Under the pieces are notes generated by a model. That model was given only the letters and a program-made list of their open reading frames with translations, was not told the origin of the DNA and made no database searches. The position numbers and the translations under genes were made by a program. A DNA stretch of 32,105 nt from Bacillota bacterium (GTDB taxonomy: Bacteria; Bacillota; Clostridia; Eubacteriales; Eubacteriaceae). Positions 14,855 to 21,877 of this stretch are shown in pieces (within the stretch, counting starts at the first letter, position 1; every line of letters begins with the position of its first letter). The stretch lies in the NCBI GenBank assembly GCA_018903255.1, contig JAHIQT010000084.1, forward strand, positions 1 through 32,105. Direction: 5' to 3'.

Positions 14855-15514
14855 GTGGAATCCAATAATAAAAAATATACATGTATGAAAGAATTGGAAA
14901 TCTTCAATATCCTGACTGAGACCGAAAAAAACGTGATTTATGGTTTTGCCAGGGGTGGCTTGCTAAAAAAAGGTCAATTATTATTTAGTCAGGGCGATGA
15001 AGGGGATAAGGTTTTTTTAATTCAAACAGGAAAAATAATGTTGCAGAAATTCACCGAAGAAGGCACGAAAATTGTCATTGACATCTTAAAACCGGGAGAC
15101 TTGATTTGTGAAAACATTATCTTTGAAGAAATTAATTATCCATTTAGTGGTGTCGCTCTGGCAGACAGCTATATCTGCGCCTGTTCAAAAAAAGAGATGG
15201 TTGAACTAATTAAAGATCCAGCGATTCTTGAAAAAATATTTTTTAGCATGAATAGCAAAATGATGGAATACACTGAAAGAATGACCAATAATGCCTTAAA
15301 AGATGTCCAGAATAAGGTTTATAATACCTTAAAGCAGATTGCTGGTCGGCATGGACGAAAAACTAATCTTGGAATAGAGATTGATTGCTATTTAAGCCAT
15401 GAAGATATCGGGTTTCTAGTTAATGCATCCCGGGTTTCGGTAACCCGTTCAATCAATCAGTTGATTGAAATGGGAAAGCTGGGGAAAAATAATCGGCATT
15501 ACATTGTCCATTAG
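14855..15514 (+). CDS. Crp/Fnr-family transcriptional regulator
   Basis: A 219-residue regulator. The N-terminal half (about 15-130) is a cyclic-nucleotide-binding-type beta barrel (FSQGDEGDKVFLIQTGKIML, then DILKPGDLICENIIF). A long dimer helix follows, then the winged HTH (about 170-215) with recognition region HEDIGFLVNASRVSVTRSINQLIEMG. The four-Cys cluster of Fnr is missing; Cys occur singly at about 10 and 88 and as C-x-C at about 111/113. The effector could therefore be redox, a small ligand or heme; undecided. GTG 14855 is the longest start; ATG 14885 is an alternative, and neither has a strong ribosome binding site. The likely target is the TGTA-N8-TACA site before the next gene. Confidence 0.85.
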   Translation: MESNNKKYTCMKELEIFNILTETEKNVIYGFARGGLLKKGQLLFSQGDEGDKVFLIQTGKIMLQKFTEEGTKIVIDILKPGDLICENIIFEEINYPFSGVALADSYICACSKKEMVELIKDPAILEKIFFSMNSKMMEYTERMTNNALKDVQNKVYNTLKQIAGRHGRKTNLGIEIDCYLSHEDIGFLVNASRVSVTRSINQLIEMGKLGKNNRHYIVH

Positions 15515-15520
15515 AAAAAG

Positions 15521-15536
15521 TGTAGCCTGCTATACA
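15521..15536 (+). promoter_or_regulatory. Crp/Fnr-type operator TGTA-N8-TACA
   Basis: TGTA (15521-15524) and TACA (15533-15536) flank eight bases, the spacing of Crp/Fnr operators. The centre is about 41.5 bp before the start expected from TATAAT at 15558-15563, the class-II activation position. Binding by the adjacent regulator is inferred. Confidence 0.6.
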
Positions 15537-15557
15537 GAAAATAGTTTAGGTTAGCGA

Positions 15558-15563
15558 TATAAT
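15558..15563 (+). promoter_or_regulatory. -10 element of the flavoprotein gene
   Basis: Perfect TATAAT without a recognisable -35, consistent with activator dependence. The transcript would begin almost at a small CCAGAAT/ATTCTGG hairpin (15568-15584) that touches the GGAGG ribosome binding site. Confidence 0.6.
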
Positions 15564-15592
15564 TTAACCAGAATACAATTCTGGAGGTCAAG

Positions 15593-16360
15593 ATGAAAAA
15601 AATAGTATGTATTAGCGGTTCACCTGTCAAAGACAGCAATACGGACAGAATGCTGAAAAATATTGGCGATAGTACGGGGCTCGAATATGAGTTCATTAAG
15701 CTGAGTAACCGGGTTGTCCGGCCATGTTTAGCGTGTAAAGCTTGTGTGACAACAAATAAGTGTGTTCAGAACGACGATTTTCAGGAAATAAGTGAACTTA
15801 TCTTAGGCGCAGATGCAGTTATTTTCGGAACATACACTCCTTATGGCATGATTGATGCTTTCTCAAAAGCACTCTTTGAGCGATTATGGTCGATGCGACA
15901 CATCAACACTTTAAATAGTGGGAAGTATGCGATCACCGTGGTAACATCGCTTAATCGGGACGTGGCCGAGCAGGTTAATCGGGAAATTGCCATGGAAATG
16001 GTCCTGGAGGGATTTGTTTTGCTAGATCAGTTGGTCATTAATGGCAGTGTTCCTTGTTTGAGTTGTGGCTATGGGGAAGAGTGCAAGAATTCTTTTGCCC
16101 GCATGCAGGTTGGCGAAAAAGGTCATGTTTCTGCATTAAGTTGTTTTGATGTGGAAAACCAAAGCGTTTTTGAAAGAGGTGCGGAATTAGGAAAATTATT
16201 GGGCACCTACCTGAAAGATGACCAGTTATTTGACCGGGAAGGTCATCAAAAGAACATCGCAGGAATGATGGAAAAAATGATGCCGGCAATGGACAAGGGC
16301 ATTCGACAATGGCGGGAAGAAGAACTTGCCAGTGTTAATCGGGAGACTAAAAATGGCTGA
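15593..16360 (+). CDS. Iron-sulfur flavoprotein (NADPH-dependent FMN reductase fold)
   Basis: A 255-residue flavodoxin-fold protein. The N-terminus CISGSPVKDSNTDRML is the phosphate-binding loop for FMN. It is followed by the compact cysteine cluster in RPCLACKACVTTNKC (C-x2-C-x2-C-x5-C), which ligates a [4Fe-4S] cluster in archaeal and clostridial iron-sulfur flavoproteins, then FGTYTPYGMIDAFSKALFER. More Cys occur later (PCLSCGYGEEC), suggesting a second metal or redox site. Such proteins shuttle electrons or detoxify oxygen species in anaerobes (family knowledge). GGAGGT precedes ATG 15593. The upstream Crp/Fnr gene and the operator between them point to redox or ligand-controlled expression. 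Confidence 0.85.
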   Translation: MKKIVCISGSPVKDSNTDRMLKNIGDSTGLEYEFIKLSNRVVRPCLACKACVTTNKCVQNDDFQEISELILGADAVIFGTYTPYGMIDAFSKALFERLWSMRHINTLNSGKYAITVVTSLNRDVAEQVNREIAMEMVLEGFVLLDQLVINGSVPCLSCGYGEECKNSFARMQVGEKGHVSALSCFDVENQSVFERGAELGKLLGTYLKDDQLFDREGHQKNIAGMMEKMMPAMDKGIRQWREEELASVNRETKNG

Positions 16361-16446
16361 TCGCTTTTGAGCATCGCAATACTAGGAAAATCTGACCCGC
16401 TAGGGTTGGTCAGTCAATTGCGAGCCATGATTTAGTAAGGCTCTAT

Positions 16447-16490
16447 AAAACAAACATCCAAATACCTAAGTGTATTTGGATGTTTGTTTT
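16447..16490. terminator. Bidirectional terminator
   Basis: A perfect 19-bp stem, 16447-16465 with 16472-16490, starts AAAACAAACATCC and ends GGATGTTTGTTTT. It lies between the convergent flavoprotein gene and acoL and serves both. Confidence 0.92.
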
Positions 16491-16552
16491 AAATTCGATG
16501 AGTAGTAGCTTTATGCAGTACGCTTAGAATTCTCACTTCACACGTAGGCTAA

Positions 16553-17938
16553 TTACTTCCAGTGAATCGCCCTGTTTTCGGTAGCCAGGGCCGCCTCTTT
16601 AAGCGCTTCGCCAACAGTCGGATGGGCATGAATGGTCGAGATAATTTCTTCTACCGTCGATTCCAGCCGCAGTGCCAGCGCCCCTTCGACAATCAGGTCG
16701 GTGGCTCTGGGGCCAAGGATATGGACACCAACAATTTCCTTGTATTTTTTGTCGGAAATAATTTTAATCATCCCCTCGGTTGCGCCCATAATCAGTGACT
16801 TGCCATTGGCAGCCAGTGGGAATCGGCCGATCGAATAGTCTTTTTCATGACCCCGGATATCCTCTTGAGTAAGACCCACGCTGGCAAATTCGGGATTGGT
16901 ATAGACACAGGAGGGATTGGTTTTTTCGTCATAAACGGCCTCATGACCCATGGCATTTTCGGCAGCGATCTCCCCTTGCTGAGAGGCTACGTGGGCCAGC
17001 ATGGTTTTGCCCAGACAATCCCCGACGGCATAAACATTCTCCAGATTGGTCTGCATTTTCGGATTCACACTAATCCCTTTTTTATCCCAGTTGATGCTGG
17101 TGTTTTCCAGTCCCAGCGTCGATAATTCGGCTTTGCGTCCAATTGCCACCAGTATCTTATCAGCGGAGAGATCACTCTCGTTATTGTCCTTTTTAATTTT
17201 AAGGGTTGTTTGGCGCTCATCACCCTGGACAGATAATACCTGAGTACCCGTTAAAATTTCTATCCCATCTCGCACAAGTTTTTTGCGCAACATTTCGCCC
17301 AGTTCACCATCCATAAGTGGCAAAATTCCTGGCTGCATTTCGACAATGGTCACCTCGGAGCCGAATTGATTGTAAACAGACGCCATTTCCACACCAATGA
17401 CACCGCCACCTATAATCACCAATCGTTCCGGCACATGATCCAAAGTCAGCGCCCCGGTGGAATCCAGGCAATTGGGATGATCAATGCCAGGAATCGGTGG
17501 AAGTGCTGGCACTGAACCGCTGGCAATGATAATTTTATCCGGTCGCAGTTCATCAGTTTTACCGGAAACGTCAGTCACCAGCAAGACCTCATCATTTAAA
17601 AACTGCGCCGTGCCGGAGATAAGCTTAACCCCGTTGGCCTTAAGCAGTCCTTTGACACCGCCAGACAGCTTGGTGCTGATCTGTTCCTTATGGGCTTGAA
17701 TTTTTGTCCAATCATAACCGACATCAGGAATGACTAAACCAATTTTCGCCGAGTTTTTAGCTTCGGTTAACACTTCGGCAGAATGAAGCAGCGCCTTGGT
17801 GGGAATACAGCCCACATTTAAGCAGGTCCCGCCCAGCTTTTCTTTTTCAATCAGGGTGACCTGGGCGCCCAGTTGGGCAGCCCGAATGGCCGCCACGTAG
17901 CCCCCGGGGCCACCACCAATTATTGCAATATGTGTCAT
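16553..17938 (-). CDS. acoL: Dihydrolipoamide dehydrogenase, E3 of the acetoin dehydrogenase complex
   Basis: A 461-residue FAD flavoprotein that reoxidises the dihydrolipoyl arm of AcoC with NAD+. The start is ATG 17938, seven bases after AGAAGGT; GTG 17956 would include that site. The FAD Rossmann motif is IGGGPGGYVAA, the redox disulfide GGTCLNVGCIPTK (C39/C44), the NAD Rossmann motif IIGGGVIGVEMAS, the second FAD motif YAVGDC, and the C-terminal interface holds the catalytic His and Glu in HAHPTVGEALKEAAL. It has no N-terminal lipoyl domain, unlike some clostridial E3s. It is last in acoABCL, 23 nt after the acoC stop. Confidence 0.95.
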   Translation of the reverse strand: MTHIAIIGGGPGGYVAAIRAAQLGAQVTLIEKEKLGGTCLNVGCIPTKALLHSAEVLTEAKNSAKIGLVIPDVGYDWTKIQAHKEQISTKLSGGVKGLLKANGVKLISGTAQFLNDEVLLVTDVSGKTDELRPDKIIIASGSVPALPPIPGIDHPNCLDSTGALTLDHVPERLVIIGGGVIGVEMASVYNQFGSEVTIVEMQPGILPLMDGELGEMLRKKLVRDGIEILTGTQVLSVQGDERQTTLKIKKDNNESDLSADKILVAIGRKAELSTLGLENTSINWDKKGISVNPKMQTNLENVYAVGDCLGKTMLAHVASQQGEIAAENAMGHEAVYDEKTNPSCVYTNPEFASVGLTQEDIRGHEKDYSIGRFPLAANGKSLIMGATEGMIKIISDKKYKEIVGVHILGPRATDLIVEGALALRLESTVEEIISTIHAHPTVGEALKEAALATENRAIHWK

Positions 17939-17961
17939 CGTTTTACCTTCTTTCACAGCAC

Positions 17962-19287
17962 TTAAACAAGTAACAGGGCAGGGTTTTCAAGATATTCACC
18001 AATCCGCTGTAAGAACTGAGCGGCCAAAGCCCCGTCAATGATCCGGTGGTCAGCGGTGAGACTCAGATTCATCATCGGAGCAATGCTGATTTGACCACCG
18101 ATAACAACCGGGGTGTCAATCATCGCATCGATACCTAAAATAGCCAGTTCCGGTTGATTGATAATCGGGGAAAAAGAAGTAATTCCATAGGCTCCCAGAT
18201 TAGACAGGGTAAAGGTGCCACCAACCAGATCGTCCATATTGGTGCGGCCGGTCTTGGCCTCGGTAATCAGTTTTTCGGTTTCTTCAGCGATTTGAGAAAG
18301 CGACTTGCGATCACAGTTTTTGACGTTAGGAACCAAGAGTCCTGAATCCAGACCGATGGCCAGGCCGATATGGGCGTGGGGATGAAGAATCAAGGTATCA
18401 TCAACCAGGCTACCATTAATATGAGGGAACTCCAGCAAAGCCTGGGCACAGACTTTCATGATAATATGATTAAAGGTCAGCTTGAGACCCCGTTTCTCAA
18501 ATTCAGGTTTTAAGCGTGACCGGAACTCTTTCAGGCCGCTGGCATTCACAGGCCGGGTATAGGTAACCCGGGGCGAGATGCTCCAGCTTTCACTCATTCG
18601 CTTGGCAATGGTTTTACGCATCCCCTTGAGTGGAATGCTTTGAGGGCTGGCATCGGGTGCTTGCGATTTCGTCAGCAACGCTTCGACATCTTTTTTCATA
18701 ATTCGACCATCGCTGGCTACGGTGCTTAAATCAAGGCCAGAGGCAGCGGCCATTTTTTCAGCAACCGGGGAAACGGCGGTTTTTTTATCGGCTTTATCAG
18801 TAGGTGTATCATTTGGTATATAGTTATTAACATCATCCACAGTAATACTGCCCTTATTGCCAGTGCCAGTGATTAGAGCGAGATCAAGGCCCTTTTCTTT
18901 GGCCAGTTTTTTAGCTAACGGCGAAGCATTGATCCGGCCGCCAGCTGTTTTAGCAGGGGTTTCGGCAATAGTGGGAGCATCGTCGATGGGCGTAGCGGCA
19001 TCTTCGACACCTGCACCACCACCGGCTAATAATCCAGAAATATCTTCGTTAGCTTCACCGATAACCGCGATCGGTTCCAGGCAGGTAACGGTCGCTCCGT
19101 CAGCTTCGATAATTTTTAGTAGCACCCCAGCTTTGGGGGATTCAAATTCATTGGTCAGTTTATCAGTTTCGATTTCGCAAAGAATATCACCTTCGCCAAT
19201 GGGATCGCCCACAGCAACATTCCAGCTGGCAATGGTACCTTCTGTCATTGTCAGCCCAAACTTGGGCATGACGATTAATTGTGCCAT
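17962..19287 (-). CDS. acoC: Dihydrolipoyllysine acetyltransferase, E2 of the acetoin dehydrogenase complex
   Basis: A 441-residue E2 core that transfers the acetyl group from lipoamide to CoA. Residues 1-80 are a lipoyl domain with the modified Lys43 in IETDKLTNEF. Two peripheral subunit-binding domains follow in tandem: about 118-158 (INASPLAKKLAKEKGLDL) and about 171-207 (AVSPVAEKMAAASGLDL). The catalytic domain (about 215-441) ends with the H-x-x-x-D-G motif in ADHRIIDGALAA (H414, D418). Most E2s have a single subunit-binding domain. GGAGGTT precedes ATG 19287. A hairpin and a palindromic repeat separate it from acoB by about 230 nt. Confidence 0.95.
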   Translation of the reverse strand: MAQLIVMPKFGLTMTEGTIASWNVAVGDPIGEGDILCEIETDKLTNEFESPKAGVLLKIIEADGATVTCLEPIAVIGEANEDISGLLAGGGAGVEDAATPIDDAPTIAETPAKTAGGRINASPLAKKLAKEKGLDLALITGTGNKGSITVDDVNNYIPNDTPTDKADKKTAVSPVAEKMAAASGLDLSTVASDGRIMKKDVEALLTKSQAPDASPQSIPLKGMRKTIAKRMSESWSISPRVTYTRPVNASGLKEFRSRLKPEFEKRGLKLTFNHIIMKVCAQALLEFPHINGSLVDDTLILHPHAHIGLAIGLDSGLLVPNVKNCDRKSLSQIAEETEKLITEAKTGRTNMDDLVGGTFTLSNLGAYGITSFSPIINQPELAILGIDAMIDTPVVIGGQISIAPMMNLSLTADHRIIDGALAAQFLQRIGEYLENPALLLV

Positions 19288-19317
19288 AATAACCTCCGTA
19301 TTTTTTTGATTTCATTG

Positions 19318-19349
19318 AGCTGTAATCTTCTAAGGATAAGATTACAGCT
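19318..19349. repeat. 12-bp perfect hairpin between acoB and acoC
   Basis: AGCTGTAATCTT (19318-19329) pairs with AAGATTACAGCT (19338-19349) across an eight-base loop. There is no T tract after it in the operon direction, so it looks like an mRNA stability or processing element rather than a terminator. Confidence 0.75.
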
Positions 19350-19374
19350 AGCTGTCAGACTAAGGGATAAAGCA

Positions 19375-19491
19375 GTACCGACAATTGTTACATCATGTTG
19401 TGACCTAGGGGTCAGACTCTACGCATCGGAGCGGACACGGCAAAGCCTGTCCGATTCCGCAGCGAACAACAGATTAACAATTGGTCGGTAC
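19375..19491 (+). repeat. Palindromic repeat family, copy 2 (117 bp)
   Basis: Same ends as copy 1 (GTACCGACAATTGTTA ... TAACAATTGGTCGGTAC), and the same CGGACACGGC/GCCTGTCCG central hairpin. It lies inside the acoB-acoC gap, so it is transcribed as part of the operon. Confidence 0.88.
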
Positions 19492-19516
19492 GGGATCTCA
19501 CCGATAACCTTAAGAA

Positions 19517-20491
19517 TTAAGCCATGACTTCCTTGATGGCGTTGTAGATGTCCACATCGTTAGGCAGGACAAAGTTTTCCAGATTGGGCGCAAATGGAAT
19601 CGGGGTATCCAGGGCGTTGACCCGTTTGATTGGGGCGTCCAGATTAAAGAAACAGGATTCTGAAATTATCGCTGCCAGCTCACCGGCAAAACTGCCGCGT
19701 TTGACTTCTTCGGTGGCAATGACCACCCGGGTTGTTTTTTCAATCGAGTCGAAAATCATCTTTTTATCCAGCGGATAAAGGGTTCGGGGATCAATGATTT
19801 CCACGGAAATCCCTTCCTTCTCGAGTTTTGCTGCCGCTTTAAGCGCTTCGTGAACCATTTTACCGGTGGCAACCACGGTGATATCGGTTCCTTCCCGTTT
19901 GATGTCGCCAACCCCTAATTTAATCGGGACGATCACATCATCGACGTCGCCTTTCATGCCGTACATGGCTTTGTGTTCGACAAACATGACCGGATCTTCA
20001 TCATCGATAGCACTGAGCATCAGACCCAGGGCGTCTTGTGGTGTTGATGGATAAACGACCTTTAATCCGGGCACATGTGTTAACCAGGCTTCTAATGATT
20101 GGGAATGCTGGGCTGCGGCACTGACGCCACCGCCACCGGGTAAACGGACAACCATCGGAACAGAAATGTTTCCGCCGAACATATATCGCATTTTGGCTGC
20201 CTGATTGACCAACTGATCCATTCCAACAGTTAAGAAGTCAATAAACATCAGCTCAGCAATCGGGCGTAAGCCAGTGGCGGCTGAACCGACCGCACAGCCG
20301 ATGATAACGCCTTCGGAAATAGGGGTATCGCGGACGCGTTTATCACCAAATTCTTCGAAAAGACCGGCAGTGACACCAAAACAGCCACCAAAAGCTCCGA
20401 CATCTTCTCCGAAAATACAAACATTTTCATCTTCTTGCATTCTAATGCGCATTCCTTCACGAATGGCTTCTCCATAGGTCATTTGTTTCAT
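19517..20491 (-). CDS. acoB: Acetoin dehydrogenase E1 beta subunit
   Basis: A 324-residue thiamine-diphosphate enzyme subunit which with AcoA cleaves acetoin into acetaldehyde and an acetyl group passed to lipoamide. The N-terminal part has the transketolase-type region EDVGAFGGCFGVTAGLFEEFG, then DTPISEGVIIGCAVGSAATG, IAELMFIDFL and the conserved VVRLPGGGGV. The C-terminal domain contains the cofactor-side IIDPRTLYPLD. Its ATG overlaps the acoA stop by four bases (ATGA), indicating translational coupling; GAGGAGG lies just upstream inside acoA. Confidence 0.95.
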   Translation of the reverse strand: MKQMTYGEAIREGMRIRMQEDENVCIFGEDVGAFGGCFGVTAGLFEEFGDKRVRDTPISEGVIIGCAVGSAATGLRPIAELMFIDFLTVGMDQLVNQAAKMRYMFGGNISVPMVVRLPGGGGVSAAAQHSQSLEAWLTHVPGLKVVYPSTPQDALGLMLSAIDDEDPVMFVEHKAMYGMKGDVDDVIVPIKLGVGDIKREGTDITVVATGKMVHEALKAAAKLEKEGISVEIIDPRTLYPLDKKMIFDSIEKTTRVVIATEEVKRGSFAGELAAIISESCFFNLDAPIKRVNALDTPIPFAPNLENFVLPNDVDIYNAIKEVMA

Positions 20492-21474
20492 CTCTGTCGA
20501 ACCTCCTCAACAATATCAAAGTAAATATCTTTTACCGCACTGGATAATTCCGGATAAGCGCTGGCATTGGCAAATTCAATCGCTTCAGCAATTTCTTTAA
20601 CCACGGAGTCCTGGAGTGCTTTTAGTTCTTCAGCCGTTACGATTTCACTATCGATCATGTGTTTCTCAATCCGTGGCATGGGATCTTTTTTCATCCACAT
20701 TTCCTGCTCTTCGGTGGGTTTGTATTTACCGGCATCGCCTTCGAAATGGCCGCGTTGACGGTAAGTTTTGCACTCAATGAGGGTTGGACCCTGGCCTTTT
20801 CGGGCCCGTTTAACGGCTTCAACAGCAGCTTCGTGAACGGCAATAACATCATTGCCATCGACCGAGATGCCCGGAATACCATAGGCGCTACCACGATCAG
20901 CAATATCTTTAATGGCCTGATGGCGGGATTGACTCATGGAGATCCCGTAGCCATTGTTTTCACAAACAAAAACAACCGGCAATTTCCAGATGCTGGCCAG
21001 ATTCAGAGACTCATGGAAGGTTCCCTGATTGGTTGAGGCATCGCCAAAAAAGCAGACGCAAACCTGATCGGTACCCCGGTATTGAGCGCTGAAACCAGCT
21101 CCGACAGCCAGATTATGGCCGGCGCCAACGATGCCGTTGGCACCAAGAATGCCTTTGGTAGCATCGGCAATGTGCATGGAACCGCCTTTACCCTTACAGT
21201 AACCGGTTTCTTTTCCGTAGAGTTCGGCCATCATGTATTTCAGATCGCCGCCTTTAGCAATGATGTGACCGTGGCCACGGTGGGTACTGGTGATGTAGTC
21301 GGCATCGTTAAGCGCCTGGCAGACGCCAGTGGCAACAGCTTCTTCACCTAAATAGAGGTGCACAAAACCGGGGATGGCACCTTCGGCAAAAAGGTTCATG
21401 GCCTTTGTTTCAAATTCCCTGATCCGTTTCATGCGGATGTACATGTCTTTGATAATCGCTTTATCAAGTTTCAT
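20488..21474 (-). CDS. acoA: Acetoin dehydrogenase E1 alpha subunit
   Basis: A 328-residue E1 alpha subunit. ATG 21474 (MKLDKAIIK) is the start, after AAGGAG; the longer open frame to 21630 only reads through the palindromic repeat and gives an unrelated Arg-rich N-terminus. Thiamine-diphosphate binding is shown by FFGDASTNQGTFHESLN with the downstream Asn in VCENNGYG. Further E1 features are HRGHGHIIAKG, GKGGSMHIA and YRQRGHFEGD. It is first in acoABCL behind a -24/-12 promoter activated by AcoR. Confidence 0.95.
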   Translation of the reverse strand: MKLDKAIIKDMYIRMKRIREFETKAMNLFAEGAIPGFVHLYLGEEAVATGVCQALNDADYITSTHRGHGHIIAKGGDLKYMMAELYGKETGYCKGKGGSMHIADATKGILGANGIVGAGHNLAVGAGFSAQYRGTDQVCVCFFGDASTNQGTFHESLNLASIWKLPVVFVCENNGYGISMSQSRHQAIKDIADRGSAYGIPGISVDGNDVIAVHEAAVEAVKRARKGQGPTLIECKTYRQRGHFEGDAGKYKPTEEQEMWMKKDPMPRIEKHMIDSEIVTAEELKALQDSVVKEIAEAIEFANASAYPELSSAVKDIYFDIVEEVRQR

Positions 21475-21552
21475 AAATTCAGTGTTCTCCTTTTTTGTAT
21501 TATCCAAAAATTTTAGATGACTTATCTGATCAAACAGGTTTCGGCAACACCC

Positions 21553-21650
21553 GTACCGACCAATTGTTAATCTGTTGTATGCTGCAAGCTCGGACAGGCT
21601 ACGCCGTGTCCGCCTTGATGCATACAACATGATATAACAATTGTCGGTAC
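21553..21650 (-). repeat. Palindromic repeat family, copy 3 (98 bp, inverted)
   Basis: Read on the minus strand it starts GTACCGACAATTGTTA and ends TAACAATTGGTCGGTAC, with the same central hairpin. It sits in the untranslated leader of acoA, between the sigma-54 promoter and the acoA start. Confidence 0.88.
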
Positions 21651-21699
21651 TTACTTTAGTTTTGTCTTGCAGTCTAAGATTTTGGATAACATAACTAAT

Positions 21700-21716
21700 A
21701 ACAAGAACCGTGCCAA
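21700..21716 (-). promoter_or_regulatory. Sigma-54 (-24/-12) promoter of acoABCL
   Basis: On the minus strand TTGGCACGGTTCTTGTT matches TTGGCACG-N4-TTGCW except GT for GC at -12. GG and GT are separated by the required ten bases. Transcription would start near 21689. Confidence 0.8.
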
Positions 21717-21791
21717 CTTTAAAAATCAGTTGGATATTTTTTTAAAATGGCTTAAGCATGGGGTTTGATCTGGGCGAGGGATTTTTTGCAC

Positions 21792-21825
21792 AAAAAAAAG
21801 ATACGCCGGATTTCTTAGGCGTATC
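21792..21825 (-). terminator. acoR terminator
   Basis: GATACGCC pairs with GGCGTATC (21800-21807 with 21818-21825). On the minus strand the stem is followed by eight Ts (21799-21792). It ends acoR transcription before the acoA promoter. Confidence 0.85.
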
Positions 21826-21845
21826 TCATATTTGCGAATTGCTTG

Positions 21846-21877
21846 TCTCAAAAATGAGATAATTCTCACATATGAGA
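21846..21877 (-). promoter_or_regulatory. Paired TCTCA-N4-TGAGA sites, probable AcoR enhancer
   Basis: Two 14-bp palindromes at 21846-21859 and 21864-21877, centres 18 bp apart; a TCTCA half-site lies at 21824-21828. They are about 135-165 bp upstream of the -24/-12 promoter, the usual enhancer distance. The second overlaps the 3' end of acoR. Confidence 0.65.

Noticed and set aside
19279-19527. Plus-strand frame through repeat copy 2 giving an Arg/Ser-rich peptide
   Set aside because: It is only the translated palindromic repeat, antisense to the aco operon, with no ribosome binding site.
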